DNA from: Litsea cubeba
Taxonomy: Eukaryota; Streptophyta; Magnoliopsida; Laurales; Lauraceae
Direction: 5' to 3'
Length of the DNA stretch: 64,000 nucleotides
Assembly: GCA_012931725.1 (NCBI GenBank)
Contig: CM022947.1
Location: 23,859,697-23,923,696 of the forward strand
The translations under genes and the position numbers were made by a program. Below, one piece after another: positions 23,339 through 35,150 of this stretch (the stretch's first letter is position 1; the number at the start of each line of letters is the position of its first letter). The notes below the pieces were generated by a model that did not search any database, was not told the origin of the DNA, and saw only the letters and a program-made list of their open reading frames with translations.

Positions 23339-25060
23339 ATGGCAACCAGCACAGCGAATATGAAAGCACCGTTGTTTGATGGTTCTAATTACTCCTTTTG
23401 GAAGATTAGAATGCAGGCCTTCATCAAATCTCTTGGCTATGATGTCTGGGAGACTGTCAGAGTCGGTTACAATTCTGCCATTGTACCCACTGATGCTGCA
23501 ACGAAGAAGTTAGCAGACAACGACTCTAAGGCGCAGAATGCACTCTTTAGCGGCCTTGTTGACAGCGAGCTGATCAAAGTTATAGCATGCAAGACAGCCA
23601 AGGAAATCTGGGATAAGCTGAAAAGCATCCATGAAGGAGATGAGAAGATCAAAGAAGCGAAATTGCAAACTCATCGCTCCCAATTTGAGTCTCTTCGCAT
23701 GGAGGATAGCGAGAATGTTGATTCTTACATGCAACGGGTGAATGAAGTCACGAATGACATTCGTGGACTAGGAGAGGAGATTAAAGAACCAGTCATCGTC
23801 AAAAAGGTTCTAAGATCTCTCCTTCCCCGGTTTGATTCTAAAGTCTCAGCCATAGAAGAAGCCAAAGATCTGAACGAGTTTTCAATGGATGAGCTGCATG
23901 GTTCTCTCACTGCCTATGAGATGCGCATAGGTAAGACGTCTTCATCGGATAGAGAAGCGGCCTTCAAAGTTCAGAAAAAGGCAAAAGAGATTGCTGGTCA
24001 TGATTCTGATGATGATGAGCTTGAGGCTCAATTTATTAGAAGGCTGAAGAAAGGAAGCAATGGCAAGTATAAAGGGAAGCTTACCCTTTAAATGCTTCAA
24101 TTGTGGCGGTGTTGGCCACTTTGCTGCGAAGTGCCCGCTGAAAGAAGACAATGATAATGACTCTTATGTTGATAAGAGTAAATGGAAGAAGAATTTCAGA
24201 AAGAAGGGCAAAGCAAAGAGCTTCATCAGTCAGCATAATGACAGCACGTCTGAATCTTCGGACGATGATGAATCAGTCGAGGCGACTGAAGCACTCTTCA
24301 TGGTTACTATTGAAGAAGACGATGAGCAAGAGCTGGAAAACGAAGAGGAGGCTGAAGTGAATCTTGAAGAAGAGCTCATTGCTGCACTTGAGGAGCTTAG
24401 CAAGGAGCGAAGATCAAGTAAGAAAAATCTGAAACTTCTTCATGAATCTGAAATTTCAGTTATTGCTTTGAAAACTGAATTAGAAGAGTATAAAAGAATG
24501 GTAGATGTCCTAGAAATACAAATCTGTACCAAAACTGAGGAAGTGATGAAACTTGAGAATGAAATCCTTGGAGCAAGGACTGAAAATATGCAAATGAAAC
24601 AAAAGCTCAAGGAGTTTCAAGCTATCAATGGTACATTGAAGCTGAATGAAATTTTGAAAGTTCAAAGACCCCCTCACTTCAGATTTGGAATAGGATTTGA
24701 GAATGGAGAATCTTCTAAGGTTACACCTTCTGTAGAGACGGTGTTTGTAAAGCAAGTTACTACACCTTCCAATTCTGTGAAGCCCACACTGCCTAGAAAA
24801 GAGCCCATTCAAGTGAGAAAGGACATGAAGCCTAACCAGCCATATAAAAGATACAAATTTTATGGCTATTGTTATCATTGCAATAGGTATGGACATAGAA
24901 GGGCAGATTGTAAATTCTATGTGAGAAACAGCCCAGTTGTGAGAAGGAACCCTTTCTCAATCCTAAATAGCCACAATATTGAGTGCTACAAGTGTCATAA
25001 TTTTGGACACATGGCTAGGGATTGTAGGCTGCCTACTGCTAAACCAATTCAGGTTGAAAA
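23339..25060 (+). pseudogene. gag: C2 gag, one-base insertion
   Basis: The ATG at 23339 opens the same Gag as C1, with three zinc knuckles, an acidic stretch and a probable coiled coil. One extra t at about 24081 shifts the frame just before the first knuckle. C1 lacks the extra base, and C2 lacks the two C1 gag gaps, so the lesions do not coincide. Confidence 0.88.
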
Positions 25061-28000
25061 GAAACCCAAGTTAGTCAAAACTTGGAGGGCAAAGAAAAGT
25101 GCAGAAAAAGGCAAGAAATCTCTCATTGTGCAAACCGCTTTCAATGCACAAAAGAAGACAACACCATGGGTCCTTGATAGTGGCTGTTCGAGTCATATGA
25201 CTGGTGATAAAGAAAAATTCATCAAGTTACAGCACTATGAAGGTGGTTCGGTAAAGTTTGGTAACAATGATGGTGCCAAAATTGTTGGAAAAGGTGTTGT
25301 TCAGCTGATGGCAAACAAGATCAGATCTGAAGAGGTCTTATATGTGTCGGGATTGAGACACAATCTGTTGAGTGTGAGCCAGATCTGTGATAAGGGCCAC
25401 GAAATTGTTTTTACAAAGAATGGGTTTGCTATCAAGAAGAGTAGCAACGGCAAAACAGTGGCTACTGGGTCAAGGACAGCTGGAAATCTTTACACCTTGT
25501 CAGATGGAGCTGAAAAGACATGCTTATTGAGTCGGTCAGAAGAGAGTTGGTTGTGGCACAAACGCCTTGGGCATCTAAGCTTTGGCAACATGTCAAAGAT
25601 TTGCAATTCAAAGGCTGTTAGAGGTATGGCTACAGTTGAAAAGCCTTCAAACCCCATTTGTGACTCTTGTCAAAAGGGAAAGCAAACGAGGGTAATGTTC
25701 AAGACGAAGGAGCATCATACGAAGAAACCTCTTGAGCTGGTACACACTGATCTCTGTGGACCGATGCGGACTCAAAGCACCAATGGAGATAAGTATTTTA
25801 TGCTTTGCATTGATGATTTACTCGCATGACATGGGTATTATTTCTTAAGCATAAACATCAAGCACTTGATCGGTTCAAAGTGTTTAAAGCACAGTGTTGA
25901 AAACATGCTAGGGAAGCAGATCAAGACGCTAAGGTCTGATCGTGGAGGCGAATTCACATCTGATGAATTCACTAAGTATTGTGACCATCATGGCATCCAA
26001 AGACAATACTCAGCCCCTAGAACTCCACAGCAGAATGGAGTTGTTGAGCGCAAGAACCGCACTGTGCAAGAAATGGCACGCACCATGCTGGTTGAAAGTA
26101 AGATGGCTGATAAGTATTGGAAAGAGGCGATTCATACGGCTGTTTATATTCAGAATCGTTGCTTGATCAGGCCACATGAAGATAAAACACCTTATGAGCT
26201 ATGGTTTGGAAGAAAAGCTACAGTCAAGCACTTCAGAGTCTTCGGTAGCAAGTGTTACATCAAGCGGCTCGAACAAAATCCGGGCAAATTTGCAGAAAGA
26301 GCCGATGAAGGTATTTTTTCTGGGTTACTCATCCTCTAGTAAAGCTTACAGATGCCTTAACAAAAGGACCAGAAAAATTATTGAAAGTGCTGATGTTAGA
26401 ATTGATGAAAACCATGAGTCAAAGAAGGTAACTCATAATGACAGTCCAGTGTATGAGGACTCGAGTGAGATTGATGATGAAGTGGCTGAACCTGATTCTG
26501 AAAAGGCAAAAGATGATTCAGAGGATACTTCTCCTAGAAAGAAAAGTACTTGGGTAGAGCAACACCCTAAGGATCAAATCATTGGAGATCCTGAAGCCGG
26601 TGTAAAAACTAGACAAAGTGTAGTTAGCAATTACTCACTTGTGTCCACCATTGAGCCCAAGACAGTAGCTGAAGCTAGTCTAGATGAAAGCTGGTTAAAA
26701 GCTATGCATGAGGAGTTGGAGCAGATTGAGAAAAACTCCACATGGGAACTAGTCCCTAGACCTACTGATAAGAATGTGATTGGTACTAAATGGGTCTTTC
26801 GGAACAAGCTGAATGAAGATGGTCAGGTCATACGAAACAAGGCAAGGTTGGTGTGTAAAGGCTATGCACAAGTTGAAGGCATAGATTTTGAAGAGACCTT
26901 TGCACCGGTGGCTCGTCTGGAAGCCATTCGTATGTTTCTTGCATTGGCTGCCTATAAAACCTTCAAGGTATTTCAGATGGATGTTAAGTCAGCTTTCTTG
27001 AATGGTTTACTTGAAGAAGAGGTCTACATTGAGCAACCTGATGGCTTTCTAATTAGCAAAAATTCAGACTTAGTTTGCAAGCTGAAGAAGGCTCTATATG
27101 GACTGAAACAGGCGCCAAGGGCATGGTATGCAAGGCTGGATCTTTATCTTCGCAAGATTGGTTTTGGAAAAGGACTAGTTGATAGCAATCTGTATGTCAA
27201 ATCTGATTCAAGCAAACAGCTGGTGGTTATTGTTTATGTTGATGACATAATATTTGGAGGCAATGATGAGACTATGTGCAGGATTTTTGCTGAAGATATG
27301 ACGAAAGAATTTGAGATGTCTATGCTTGGAGAGCTAAAGTTCTTCCTAGGATTACAAGTTCAGCAGCTGAAAAATGGTATTTTTATATCTCAGATGAAAT
27401 ATATAAAGGAAATGCTGAAGCGTTTTAACATGGAAGACAGCAAGCCCGTGAGCACGCCAATGACAACGAACACGAAACTTAGCAAAGATGATAAGGCTTC
27501 GTCCGTTGATCACACCACCTATCGTTCTATGATAGGAAGCTTGCTTTACTTGACTGCTACAAGACCAGATCTTCTACAAGCAGTATGTATGGTGGCTCGA
27601 TTTCAAGCATCACCAACTGAGACGCACCTTACAGCAGTGAAAAGGATATTTCGATATCTAAAAGGTACTATGGAGCTTGGAATATGGTATCCTAAAGGTA
27701 AATCCTTTACTCTTGTCGCATACTCAGACGCCGATTGGGCTGGTTGCGTAGATGATCGCAAGAGTACAAGTGGTGGTGCATTCTATCTTGGTGATAGATT
27801 GGTAGCTTGGCACAGCAAGAAGCAAGACTCCGTCTCACTTTCGACAGCGGAAGCAGAATATATTGCAGCGGCAACTTGTTGTACGCAAGTGTTATGGATG
27901 CGGCAAATGCTCTCTGATTTAGGAGTTCCAACAACAGATCCTACGCCGATCCTCTGTGATAACACTAGTGCAATTCATATCTCCAAGAATCCAGTTCAGC

Positions 28001-28188
28001 ATTCAAGGACTAAACATGTTGCAATCCGCTATCACTTTCTCAAGGATAAAGTTGCAGATGGTGAGGTAAAGTTGGAATACGTTCCTACTACTGAGCAAGT
28101 GGCTGATATCTTCACAAAACCTTTGCCAAAGGAAGTCTTCGAGTATCTCCGAAAGAAATTAGGAGTTACTCATTCTCCTACACCTTAG
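25061..28188 (+). pseudogene. pol: C2 pol: protease, integrase, RT, RNase H
   Basis: Protease has DSG near 25182; integrase has HHCC and a DDE triad; RT has YVDD at 27237-27248; RNase H ends at the stop 28186-28188. Three one-base indels fall in integrase: a t missing near 25817, an extra t near 25895 and an extra t in the run at 26314-26319. From about 26320 the RT-RNase H frame is open to the end, unlike C1. Confidence 0.9.
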
Positions 28189-28200
28189 GAGATGTGCCAG

Positions 28201-28590
28201 AAAGGGGGAGCAATGAATTCGTTGAATATCTTATTTGCTCCTAGATTGGTCCCTTTGGAATTATTGTCAAAGGGGGAGAAGATTATGCATGGAAAGGTTG
28301 ATATGCATGTCATCTTGAGAAGGTTATCTGGAGATTGGTATCAAGTTATGCTGAGAAGATTATGCAAGGAAAGACTATATGCATGTTGAAGTTAGTCTTA
28401 TGCTAAGAAGATGGAAATATGATAGCATGAGGAAGATGGAAGATTGGAATGAAAATTGGTATCAAGATAGTGAATGAGAAGATCATGTTCCAAGGGGAGT
28501 TTATTGTTCTAAAAAGGCTCTATGATGTCAACTTGTTCCAAGTGTCTGTGTTGAAGTTCCAAGTGTTGCCAACAATTCCAAAGGGGGAGA
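28201..28590 (+). other. Repeated polypurine tracts before C2 3' LTR
   Basis: AAAGGGGGAG at 28201-28210, 28269-28279 and 28580-28590, plus AAGGGGAG at 28492-28499. The spacing is the same as in C1. Confidence 0.8.
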
Positions 28591-28591
28591 T

Positions 28592-29832
28592 TGTTGGAAT
28601 TTGAGATGCATTGAGTTGAATCTTGAAGCATTGGTGTGTTTGGTGTCTCAAGCATCAAATTGTATTGGAATTATTGTCAACACTATGTCTCAATCATGTG
28701 TTGAAAGAGTGGAAGTGATAGAGCTCAAGAAGAATGAAAAAGGAAAACAGTGAAGAAAATCAGTTTTTCCTGGTGCAGTATACCCGGTCGACCGAGCCCT
28801 CAGGATGTCGACCGAGCATGAAGAAAGTGCAAAATCAGAGCTTACAGTTATTTTTTGACACAGAGCATGCACGCGGTCGACCGAGGCTTCCAGGATGTCG
28901 ACCGAGCTCGGGTTCCAGAATTTGACAACTTACAACTTTTGAAAGTTCGTCAGGCGCCCAGTTCACCCGGTCGACCGAGCAAAGTATGATGTCGACCGAG
29001 CACACGCAGACAGCAAGTATTGCAGAATTAGAAGTCTTTTGCTAAAAGTTAGGAATTTTTGGTAATTCGTTTGGGACTCTTTCTAAACGAATTGTAGCCT
29101 ATTTTGGACACTCTTTGGGGTTGCTAAAACCTATATAAACACTCCTAATCTCGTTTTCAATAACAAGCATCAAAGAAAGAAGAGTTTGAGAGAGTTTTGG
29201 AGAGAAGAGTGCTTGGAGAAGAAGGTGCTTGTGTCTTGCTGTTGTGCTGCATCTTTCTACAGCAAGTGTGGACGAATTTGAAGCCTCATGAAGATGGTAT
29301 TTTCGTTCATAAGATAAGTCTCTCTTTTATGCTTTAGATTTCTATTTGTAAGGGATTGAGAGAGAGAGAATTGTAGAGGGGAAAGGGCTGTAGATCAGTT
29401 TATCTTCTTTGCTGTAATCATCAAGTTGGTGCTTGGTGTTTTGGGGTTTGGTGATCCTGTCTGTGGGTGCAGACAAATTGTAAAGGGAGTTGTAGCTTCC
29501 TAGATAGTTGGTGCTATCTGAAACCTAAGGGAGTCGGTGCTTCCTAGATAGTTGGTGCTATCTGAAACCTAAGGGAGTCGGTGCTTCCTAGATAGTTGGT
29601 GCTATCTGAATTTAAGGGTTGGTGCTCTTTGTCGTCGGTGCGACTAAATAAGATTCAGACCTGTACCGGATTGTTGTTCGGACGGGATTGAACCGTGGAC
29701 GTAGCCTTTTGGTGAACCACGTAAAATCTGGTGTCAAATTGTGTGGTTTGATTTGAATTGTTGTTAGCAAGGACCTGTTTAAAAGAGATCACTGATTCAC
29801 CCCCCCCCTCTCAGTGATCACGAGATCTAACA
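28592..29832 (+). repeat. C2 3' LTR
   Basis: It has three hairpin units (29502, 29546, 29590), TATA at 29132-29139 and the end CTAACA, followed by the ccata duplication. Confidence 0.94.
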
Positions 29833-30093
29833 CCATACAGTGTCCTTTAAGACAATAAAGAACACACCTTTGACAATTCGAATTCAATTAAACACTACCA
29901 TCCAATTGGGTGTAATCCTCAGTTATTTAATGTACTTGTGTTGTTCTCGATGGACATCACATTTTATATAAACTTTGTACATTAAAGTCCCCTTAATTAT
30001 CACCTATGGAGGTATACACAAAATGAATAGCCTTGATTAAATCAATAGGCTCTTAATCTTAAAATTCAGGAATTAATTCTAAAATTTCTAACT

Positions 30094-30355
30094 GTCGGTC
30101 AGCTCGTCGGTTAACCCTCGGTTAACCGACATTCATCGGTTCAGTTGTCGGTTAACTCTCGGTTCGAAAACCAGAGAGAACTAATCCATGAAATTTACTA
30201 ACTTCGGTTAACCTGTCGGTTAATCGACTTACATTTGTCGGCTGACCGAACCAAGTTTGGTCAGGCTCGGTTCACAATCCAAAGACGCATTTCTTTTCTG
30301 TTTATTGCATTAACACTGTCAGTCAAGTTGTCGGTCAGCTTGTCGGCTGACCGAC
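30094..30355. repeat. TCGGTTAAC / TCGGTCAGC motif cluster in S
   Basis: A dozen or so TCGGTTAAC- or TCGGTCAGC-like motifs occur in both orientations, several forming palindromes such as TCGGTTAACCGA-type dyads. They lie 65-330 bp upstream of the TATA-like box, so may be a U3 enhancer array. Confidence 0.55.
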
Positions 30356-30420
30356 ACTGCCCAGAATATTCTACAGAATTCGTCTCAGAATTCTGTTCCC
30401 CCCATTTCATCTTCAACCTG

Positions 30421-30428
30421 TATAAAAT
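30421..30428 (+). promoter_or_regulatory. TATA-like box of S
   Basis: TATAAAAT lies downstream of the motif cluster and is the only clear core-promoter candidate in S. Confidence 0.45.
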
Positions 30429-31802
30429 ATTTGGAACCTCCTGTTCCCTCCTCCAAACATCATTTAAACACAGAGATATACTTCTATTTCATTTCAAATC
30501 AATTTCATTCAGTCATATCAAATCAGTTTCTATCATAACTAGGGTTCAACACCCTATCTCTTCTAAATTAGAGATAAAACCATATTCATTAACATATAAG
30601 TACAATCAGTATTTATACTTGCACTCAATCCATTTCAATACCATTATCTATATTCTTTTCCAATCAATTCATATACATAAATCAATTTCTATGAACATGG
30701 TTGAATCAAAACTACAACCAAACTTATAAGAATCACATTGATTAGCATATAAATATAAATTACTATTTATACTTGCCCAAATTCTGACCTATCTTCTCTT
30801 TCACCATTCAATCATTTAATCAAACACCTTTCAGCCCATTCAATGAATACCAACACAATAAAGCACATAACCATAAGGGCTGAACTCAATTTGACAATTC
30901 AACTAAGAGAAGTTAACATGCAATAGCATCTAATCATATATACTTATTTATACTTGCCTTAATAGATGTCTAACACAAAAACCCCTTTGTTAGCTTGAGG
31001 GTTGAGATGAAAATCACCAATTTGAAACCCTTTCTTCAACCTAATATCAAAAATAACCCCAAAAATGAAATTCTTGAATTGATTGTGTTAAGAATCATTC
31101 CAAATCACTTAATAGAACTCAAAAGTTCTATAAGAACAACTAAATACTTACTTGACAGCTTGTTAAATGGAAACTTGAGATTTTCCCCAAACTTTAACTC
31201 CAAAAAGATTGAAGAAGATGATGGAGAAACAAAGTCCTAGGCTTCCTTTTCTCAAAACCCACATGTATACCACCTCTCTTGAACGATTACCAAGCTAAAA
31301 ACCAAAAGAAGAAGAAAGGAAGAAGCTGAAATCGGTTCAGCTATGTTCTGGAATATCTCACCGACTACAAATGGGTTCTAACTGTGTCTCCAATCTAATA
31401 TAACAGAAATTTGCATCTTAACCCATTCATTTACCTTATTTCAAGTTCAAGTCACATTAAAAACCCACTTACCTCATCTTAAGTCAAATGAAAATGTATG
31501 TCTTATAAAAATTGATACACTCATTGAAATACACATGATGGTATAAAGTTTTACCGTATCTAACAAAATACGTATAAATCCGTATTTACAGAAAAATCCT
31601 TCATTCCATTAATTTGAATCTAAACCTCAACTTAATTAACTAAATGCCTTCCAAATCATTTCATTAGGTTTAATTCAGTCTTCTAAGACTAATTGGATCA
31701 TTTCAATCATCAAGCACCATTTAATTTGACTAATCACACTTAATTCATATTAATCTCGATTAATTAAAGTTAATCAAGATTAATTCGGGACGAGGTGTAA
31801 CA

Positions 31803-31990
31803 CCGACTCTCACTTAAATCGTTTTGTGATGAAAGCAATTGCAAAATGGGATTTTTTTTTTGTTTTCCCTACGCTCACTTAAATCTTTTTGTGACGAAAG
31901 CAATTGCTAAATGGGATGCTTCTTTTTTTTTCCCCACGCTCACTTAAATCTTTTTGTGATGAAAGCAATTGCTAAATGGGATTTGATCAA
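31803..31990 (+). repeat. Three ~65-bp tandem repeats (E-B)
   Basis: E-B copies of the CACTTAAATC ... TTGCTAAATGGGAT unit. The first is cut at its left end by insertion S. Confidence 0.75.
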
Positions 31991-32034
31991 AAGCTTATCA
32001 TTTTGTGAAAATCTTTTGTCAAATGATTATTTTG

Positions 32035-32300
32035 GCATGGGAGCCATTTTTTTTGGGGCATGGAAGCCGATTTTGGCATGAGAGCCAGTTTTTTGTGGCA
32101 TTGATAGCAGGTTTTGTTTTGTGGCATTGATAGCGGGTTTGTTTTGTGTCATTGATAGCCGGTTTGTGGCATTTATAGCCGGATTTTTTGAAAGACAACT
32201 TTTTGGTTTATGGCATTGATAGCCGATTTTGTTTTGTGGCATTGATAGCCGGTTTGTTTTGTGGCATTGATAGCCTGTTTTGGTGGCATTTGTAGCCGGT
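32035..32300. repeat. GGC-N6/7-GCC hairpin array (E-B)
   Basis: About eleven TGGCATTGATAGCCG-like units, homologous to 9229-9515 and 46201-46460. Confidence 0.75.
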
Positions 32301-32317
32301 TTTGGTTTTTAAAAAAT

Positions 32318-32845
32318 GCAAGTATCGACTAAAAGTCGCCTCCATGCTGAATGGTCTTGCAAGTATCGAAGGAATATCGCATCCTTGCTCATTCGGTTAC
32401 GAGTATCGATGGAATGTCGTATCCTCACGGATTTGGGTGCAAGTATCGATGGAATGTCGCATCCTTGCTTTTCAAAAATTTTGGTTTTGCGGGTACTGAC
32501 TTGATGTCGTTTCCCCATGATTTTTGAAATTTGCGGTTTTCTCGAACCTTTGGGTTGTGGATATCAACTGCAATGTTGCATCTCCACTATTTCTTGGTTT
32601 TTTTGAACCTTTGAAATTTGGGTTGTGGATATCAACAGCAATGTTGCATCTCCACTATTTCTTGGTTTTTTCAAACCTTTGAAATTTGGGTTGTGGATAT
32701 CACTTGAAATGTTGCGTCTTCACATTTTTTTTTTAGGATTTTGCAAGTATCGACGAAATGTCGCTTCCCTGCGATTTTGGAAGTGTCGAACATGGTTCGC
32801 ATGCTTCCAATTTGTGCGAGTATCGACTAAGCGTCACTTCCTCGC
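32318..32845. repeat. Two-tier hairpin array, eleven 30-31-nt units (E-B)
   Basis: Units start at 32318, 32359, 32399, 32439, 32489, 32557, 32625, 32693, 32742, 32779 and 32816. Outer stems include GCAAG/CTTGC, GTGGA/TCCAC, GGAAG/CTTCC and GCGAG/CTCGC. Inner stems include CGACT/AGTCG, CAAC/GTTG, CGAC/GTCG and CGAAC/GTTCG. Both arms change together between units while length stays constant. The array lies between the end of pol (minus) and the end of the antisense gene (plus), so both transcripts could carry it. Confidence 0.8.
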
Positions 32846-33192
32846 AGTTTTTGAAAAACCATTTTTTTTTGTTTAAAGACACGAGGGTCATGAGTTTTGA
32901 CCTAAAACCATTTAGGCGGTAAAAGGTAGGGTGGACTTGGGTGGAAATCCCTGAATCCGGATTTTGTTTTAAACCATGAATTTTGGGTTCAATGGTTGAA
33001 AATTTTGGTCAAGTTAGGGAAACTTAACTTGGACTTTTTTTAACAATGAAACGGTGAAAGTAAGCATTGTTTGAATTTCTAGAAATTTCAACATTTGATA
33101 TGAAAATTCTAAAAAGAGTGGGTTTAGCGAGCGAGTACCTGGAAACCGGTTTTGGCCGTACAGGCATTGCTCTTACCCAGTTGGGTAAGTCT
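32846..33192. other. Conserved non-coding region after E-B pol
   Basis: The E-B copy of 10075-10417; no gene seen. Confidence 0.55.
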
Positions 33193-34470
33193 TCAAGGGT
33201 AGTACCGCTTTAAGAACTTGCCATTGATGGGCAGCATACATCTGTCACCCTCCATGTTTAGAAGTGCGTATGGGCCGTTGGAGAAAACCTTGTTGATGAC
33301 GTAGGGTCCCTCCCATTTTGGCTCAGATTTGCCTTTGGACTTGTGACCAAAGACCATTGGTCTTTTTACAGGAAAAATCAAGTCACCCTTTTTGTAGGTG
33401 CGTTGCCTGACATTTTTGTCGAAAGATCCTGCCATGCGTGCTTGGTAAAGTTCAATGCTTTGTCGAGCTTCGAGCTCATGGAGTCGCAATTTGACATTGC
33501 TTTCTTGAGTCATGTCATTTTGCAAGGATACCCTCAAGGACGGAATTTGTACTTCCAAGGGTACGACAACTTCGCATCCATAGACCAAGGAGAATGGTGT
33601 GCTATGGGTTGGTCCTCGAACGGTGGTTCAATAGGCCCATAAAGCTTCACACAGTTTGTCACTCCACACTCTTTTGTGACTAGAGACTATTTTTTTGAGG
33701 ATTTTGCAGAGTGTCTTAGTGAAAGCTTCTGCTGATCCGTTTGCTGCCGGATTGTATGGAGTTGAAGGACAGCTTTGGATTTTGTATTTGTTGCAGAACC
33801 TGTAGAATCGATGATCTCGGAATTGTGGTCCGTTATCATGGATGGATCTTTTAGGTATGCCCAAACGACAAATGATGTTGGTGCGCAGGAACTAAAGGAC
33901 TAATGAGGTCTTCATTTCGTTAAGCGCAAATGCTTCTGACCACTTGGAGAAATAATCCGTAGCGGCGAAGATGAAGCGATGACCTTTGCTCGAATGGGGA
34001 GAAATAGGACCTATGATGTCCATACCCCAGGCTTCGAAAGGCCATGAGATCGCTGTAGGATGTAGACATTCTGGAGGCATGTAAACATAATCTCCGTGAA
34101 CTTGGCATTGTTGGCAATGCTTAGCAAATTGCATTGCGTCAGCTACCATGGTAGGCCTGTAATACCTAACCTTTTTATCTGATCATAGAGCTTGGGACCA
34201 GCCTGATGTGCTCTATAAAGACCAGCATGAACTTCTTTGAGTGTTTCTTCAGCCTCTTGTTGTGACAAGCAGCGTAGAAGTGCTCCGTTGAAGGATTTCC
34301 TGTGAAGGATTTTTAAAGGAATATCCAAATGAAAGCTTGGGGTTCGCCTTTGGATGCTTACCCATTCTTTTGGGTCTTCAGGTAGGATTCCGAACATAGT
34401 GTGATCAATGAACGGATCCCTCCAGTCGCCGATTGAAGGTTAAAGGATAGAGATCCGACTTCCAACCACT
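33193..34470 (-). pseudogene. E-B integrase
   Basis: An H2C2 finger, the GMDIIGPI Asp, the HDNGPQF Asp and the NGSAEAFTKT Glu are all legible, followed by a C-terminal domain whose last codons read KRYYP before the stop at 33193-33195. A one-base gap near 34160 (RLGYYWP region) and further shifts near 33880 and 33600 split the frame. Confidence 0.87.
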
Positions 34471-35150
34471 CGGTGGCATTCAGCAACTGCTTGGTGTGTG
34501 TTAAGCGGAGGAAGGATTCTTCTTTCGCACACTGTGATTTGCATGTTTTCCCCTTCCTGGATTACCATAGATGCGGCAAGTCCAGCCAGGGCATCTGCAC
34601 GTATGTTTTCACCTCTACGAATGTGGGTGATGTGACAGATGTCAAACTTTTACAAAAGCGATTGTGCCTTGTTGTAGTAAGGCAGCAGATCAGGCTTCCG
34701 GACTTCAAATTTCTGATTCATCTGGTTGACGATCAGTTGAGAGTCTCTAAAGATTTCCAGCATGGTGATACCGGATTCGATGGCGAGTTCCAATCCTCGG
34801 ATCAGAGCTTGATATTCAGCTGCATTGTTTGTGCATGGTTCTAGTAGCGAGAAAGCATGTGGAATAATGTATTTGTCGGGGCTAACAAAGAGGATGCCAA
34901 CTCCCGAGATCAGCTGTCTTTTTTCATTTGTCTTGGTTGCACCGTCAAAGTACATATCCCAGGAAGCATTTTGTGAGAAAGTCTCCACATTGTAGACTGG
35001 TTCGTCTGGGAGATAATCTCTGAGTGAAGAATCTTTAGGCAATGGATGCTCTGCGAGAAAGTCCGCTAGAGCTTGGCCTTTGATTGCCTTTTGTGGTATA
35101 TACCTAATATCAAATTGTGACAGAAGGATTGACCATTTTGCCATTCAGGC
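34471..35150 (-). pseudogene. E-B RNase H, Tat-type
   Basis: The open stretch 35144-34650 carries the RNase H core: Asp in MYFDG (residue 68), Glu in NNAAEYQALI (110) and Asp in IFRDSQLIV (134). The sequence upstream (IKGQALADFLAEHPL) links to RT. A second RNase H of this kind is characteristic of Tat elements. The adjoining 34471-34650 connects to integrase. Confidence 0.85.

Larger units (their letters stand above)
22028..29832 (+). mobile_element. Ty1/copia element C2, Sirevirus-like
   Basis: This is a complete 7.8-kb sister of C1 inserted in S, with perfect 5-bp target duplication, LTRs of 1243 and 1241 bp, primer site, gag-pol and repeated polypurine tracts. The two LTRs differ only in short indels in the parts compared, suggesting a very recent insertion. 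Four single-base indels relative to C1 interrupt the coding frame. Confidence 0.95.
21062..31802 (+). mobile_element. Solo LTR 'S' of an unrelated gypsy-type element
   Basis: Without C2 it measures about 2.93 kb. It begins TGTCACGACCC and ends GTGTAACA, typical ends of long plant gypsy LTRs, with no direct repeat of one end near the other and no coding sequence. Flanks are cctat (21057-21061) and ccgac (31803-31807); the uninterrupted sequence elsewhere is cctac, so the duplication is decayed and S is old. A TATA-like box at 30421 suggests plus orientation. 29838-30090 and 30430-31802 hold nothing I recognise; small frames at 30235 and 30995 have no recognisable product. Confidence 0.65.

Noticed and set aside
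21062..31802. S as a DNA transposon with terminal inverted repeats
   Set aside because: End similarity is short and imperfect as in gypsy LTRs, the flanking duplication fits 5 bp, and there is a TATA-like box; a solo LTR explains it better.
32035..32845. Regularly spaced repeats resembling a CRISPR array
   Set aside because: Units are degenerate hairpins without unique fixed-length spacers, in a plant retrotransposon, with no cas genes.
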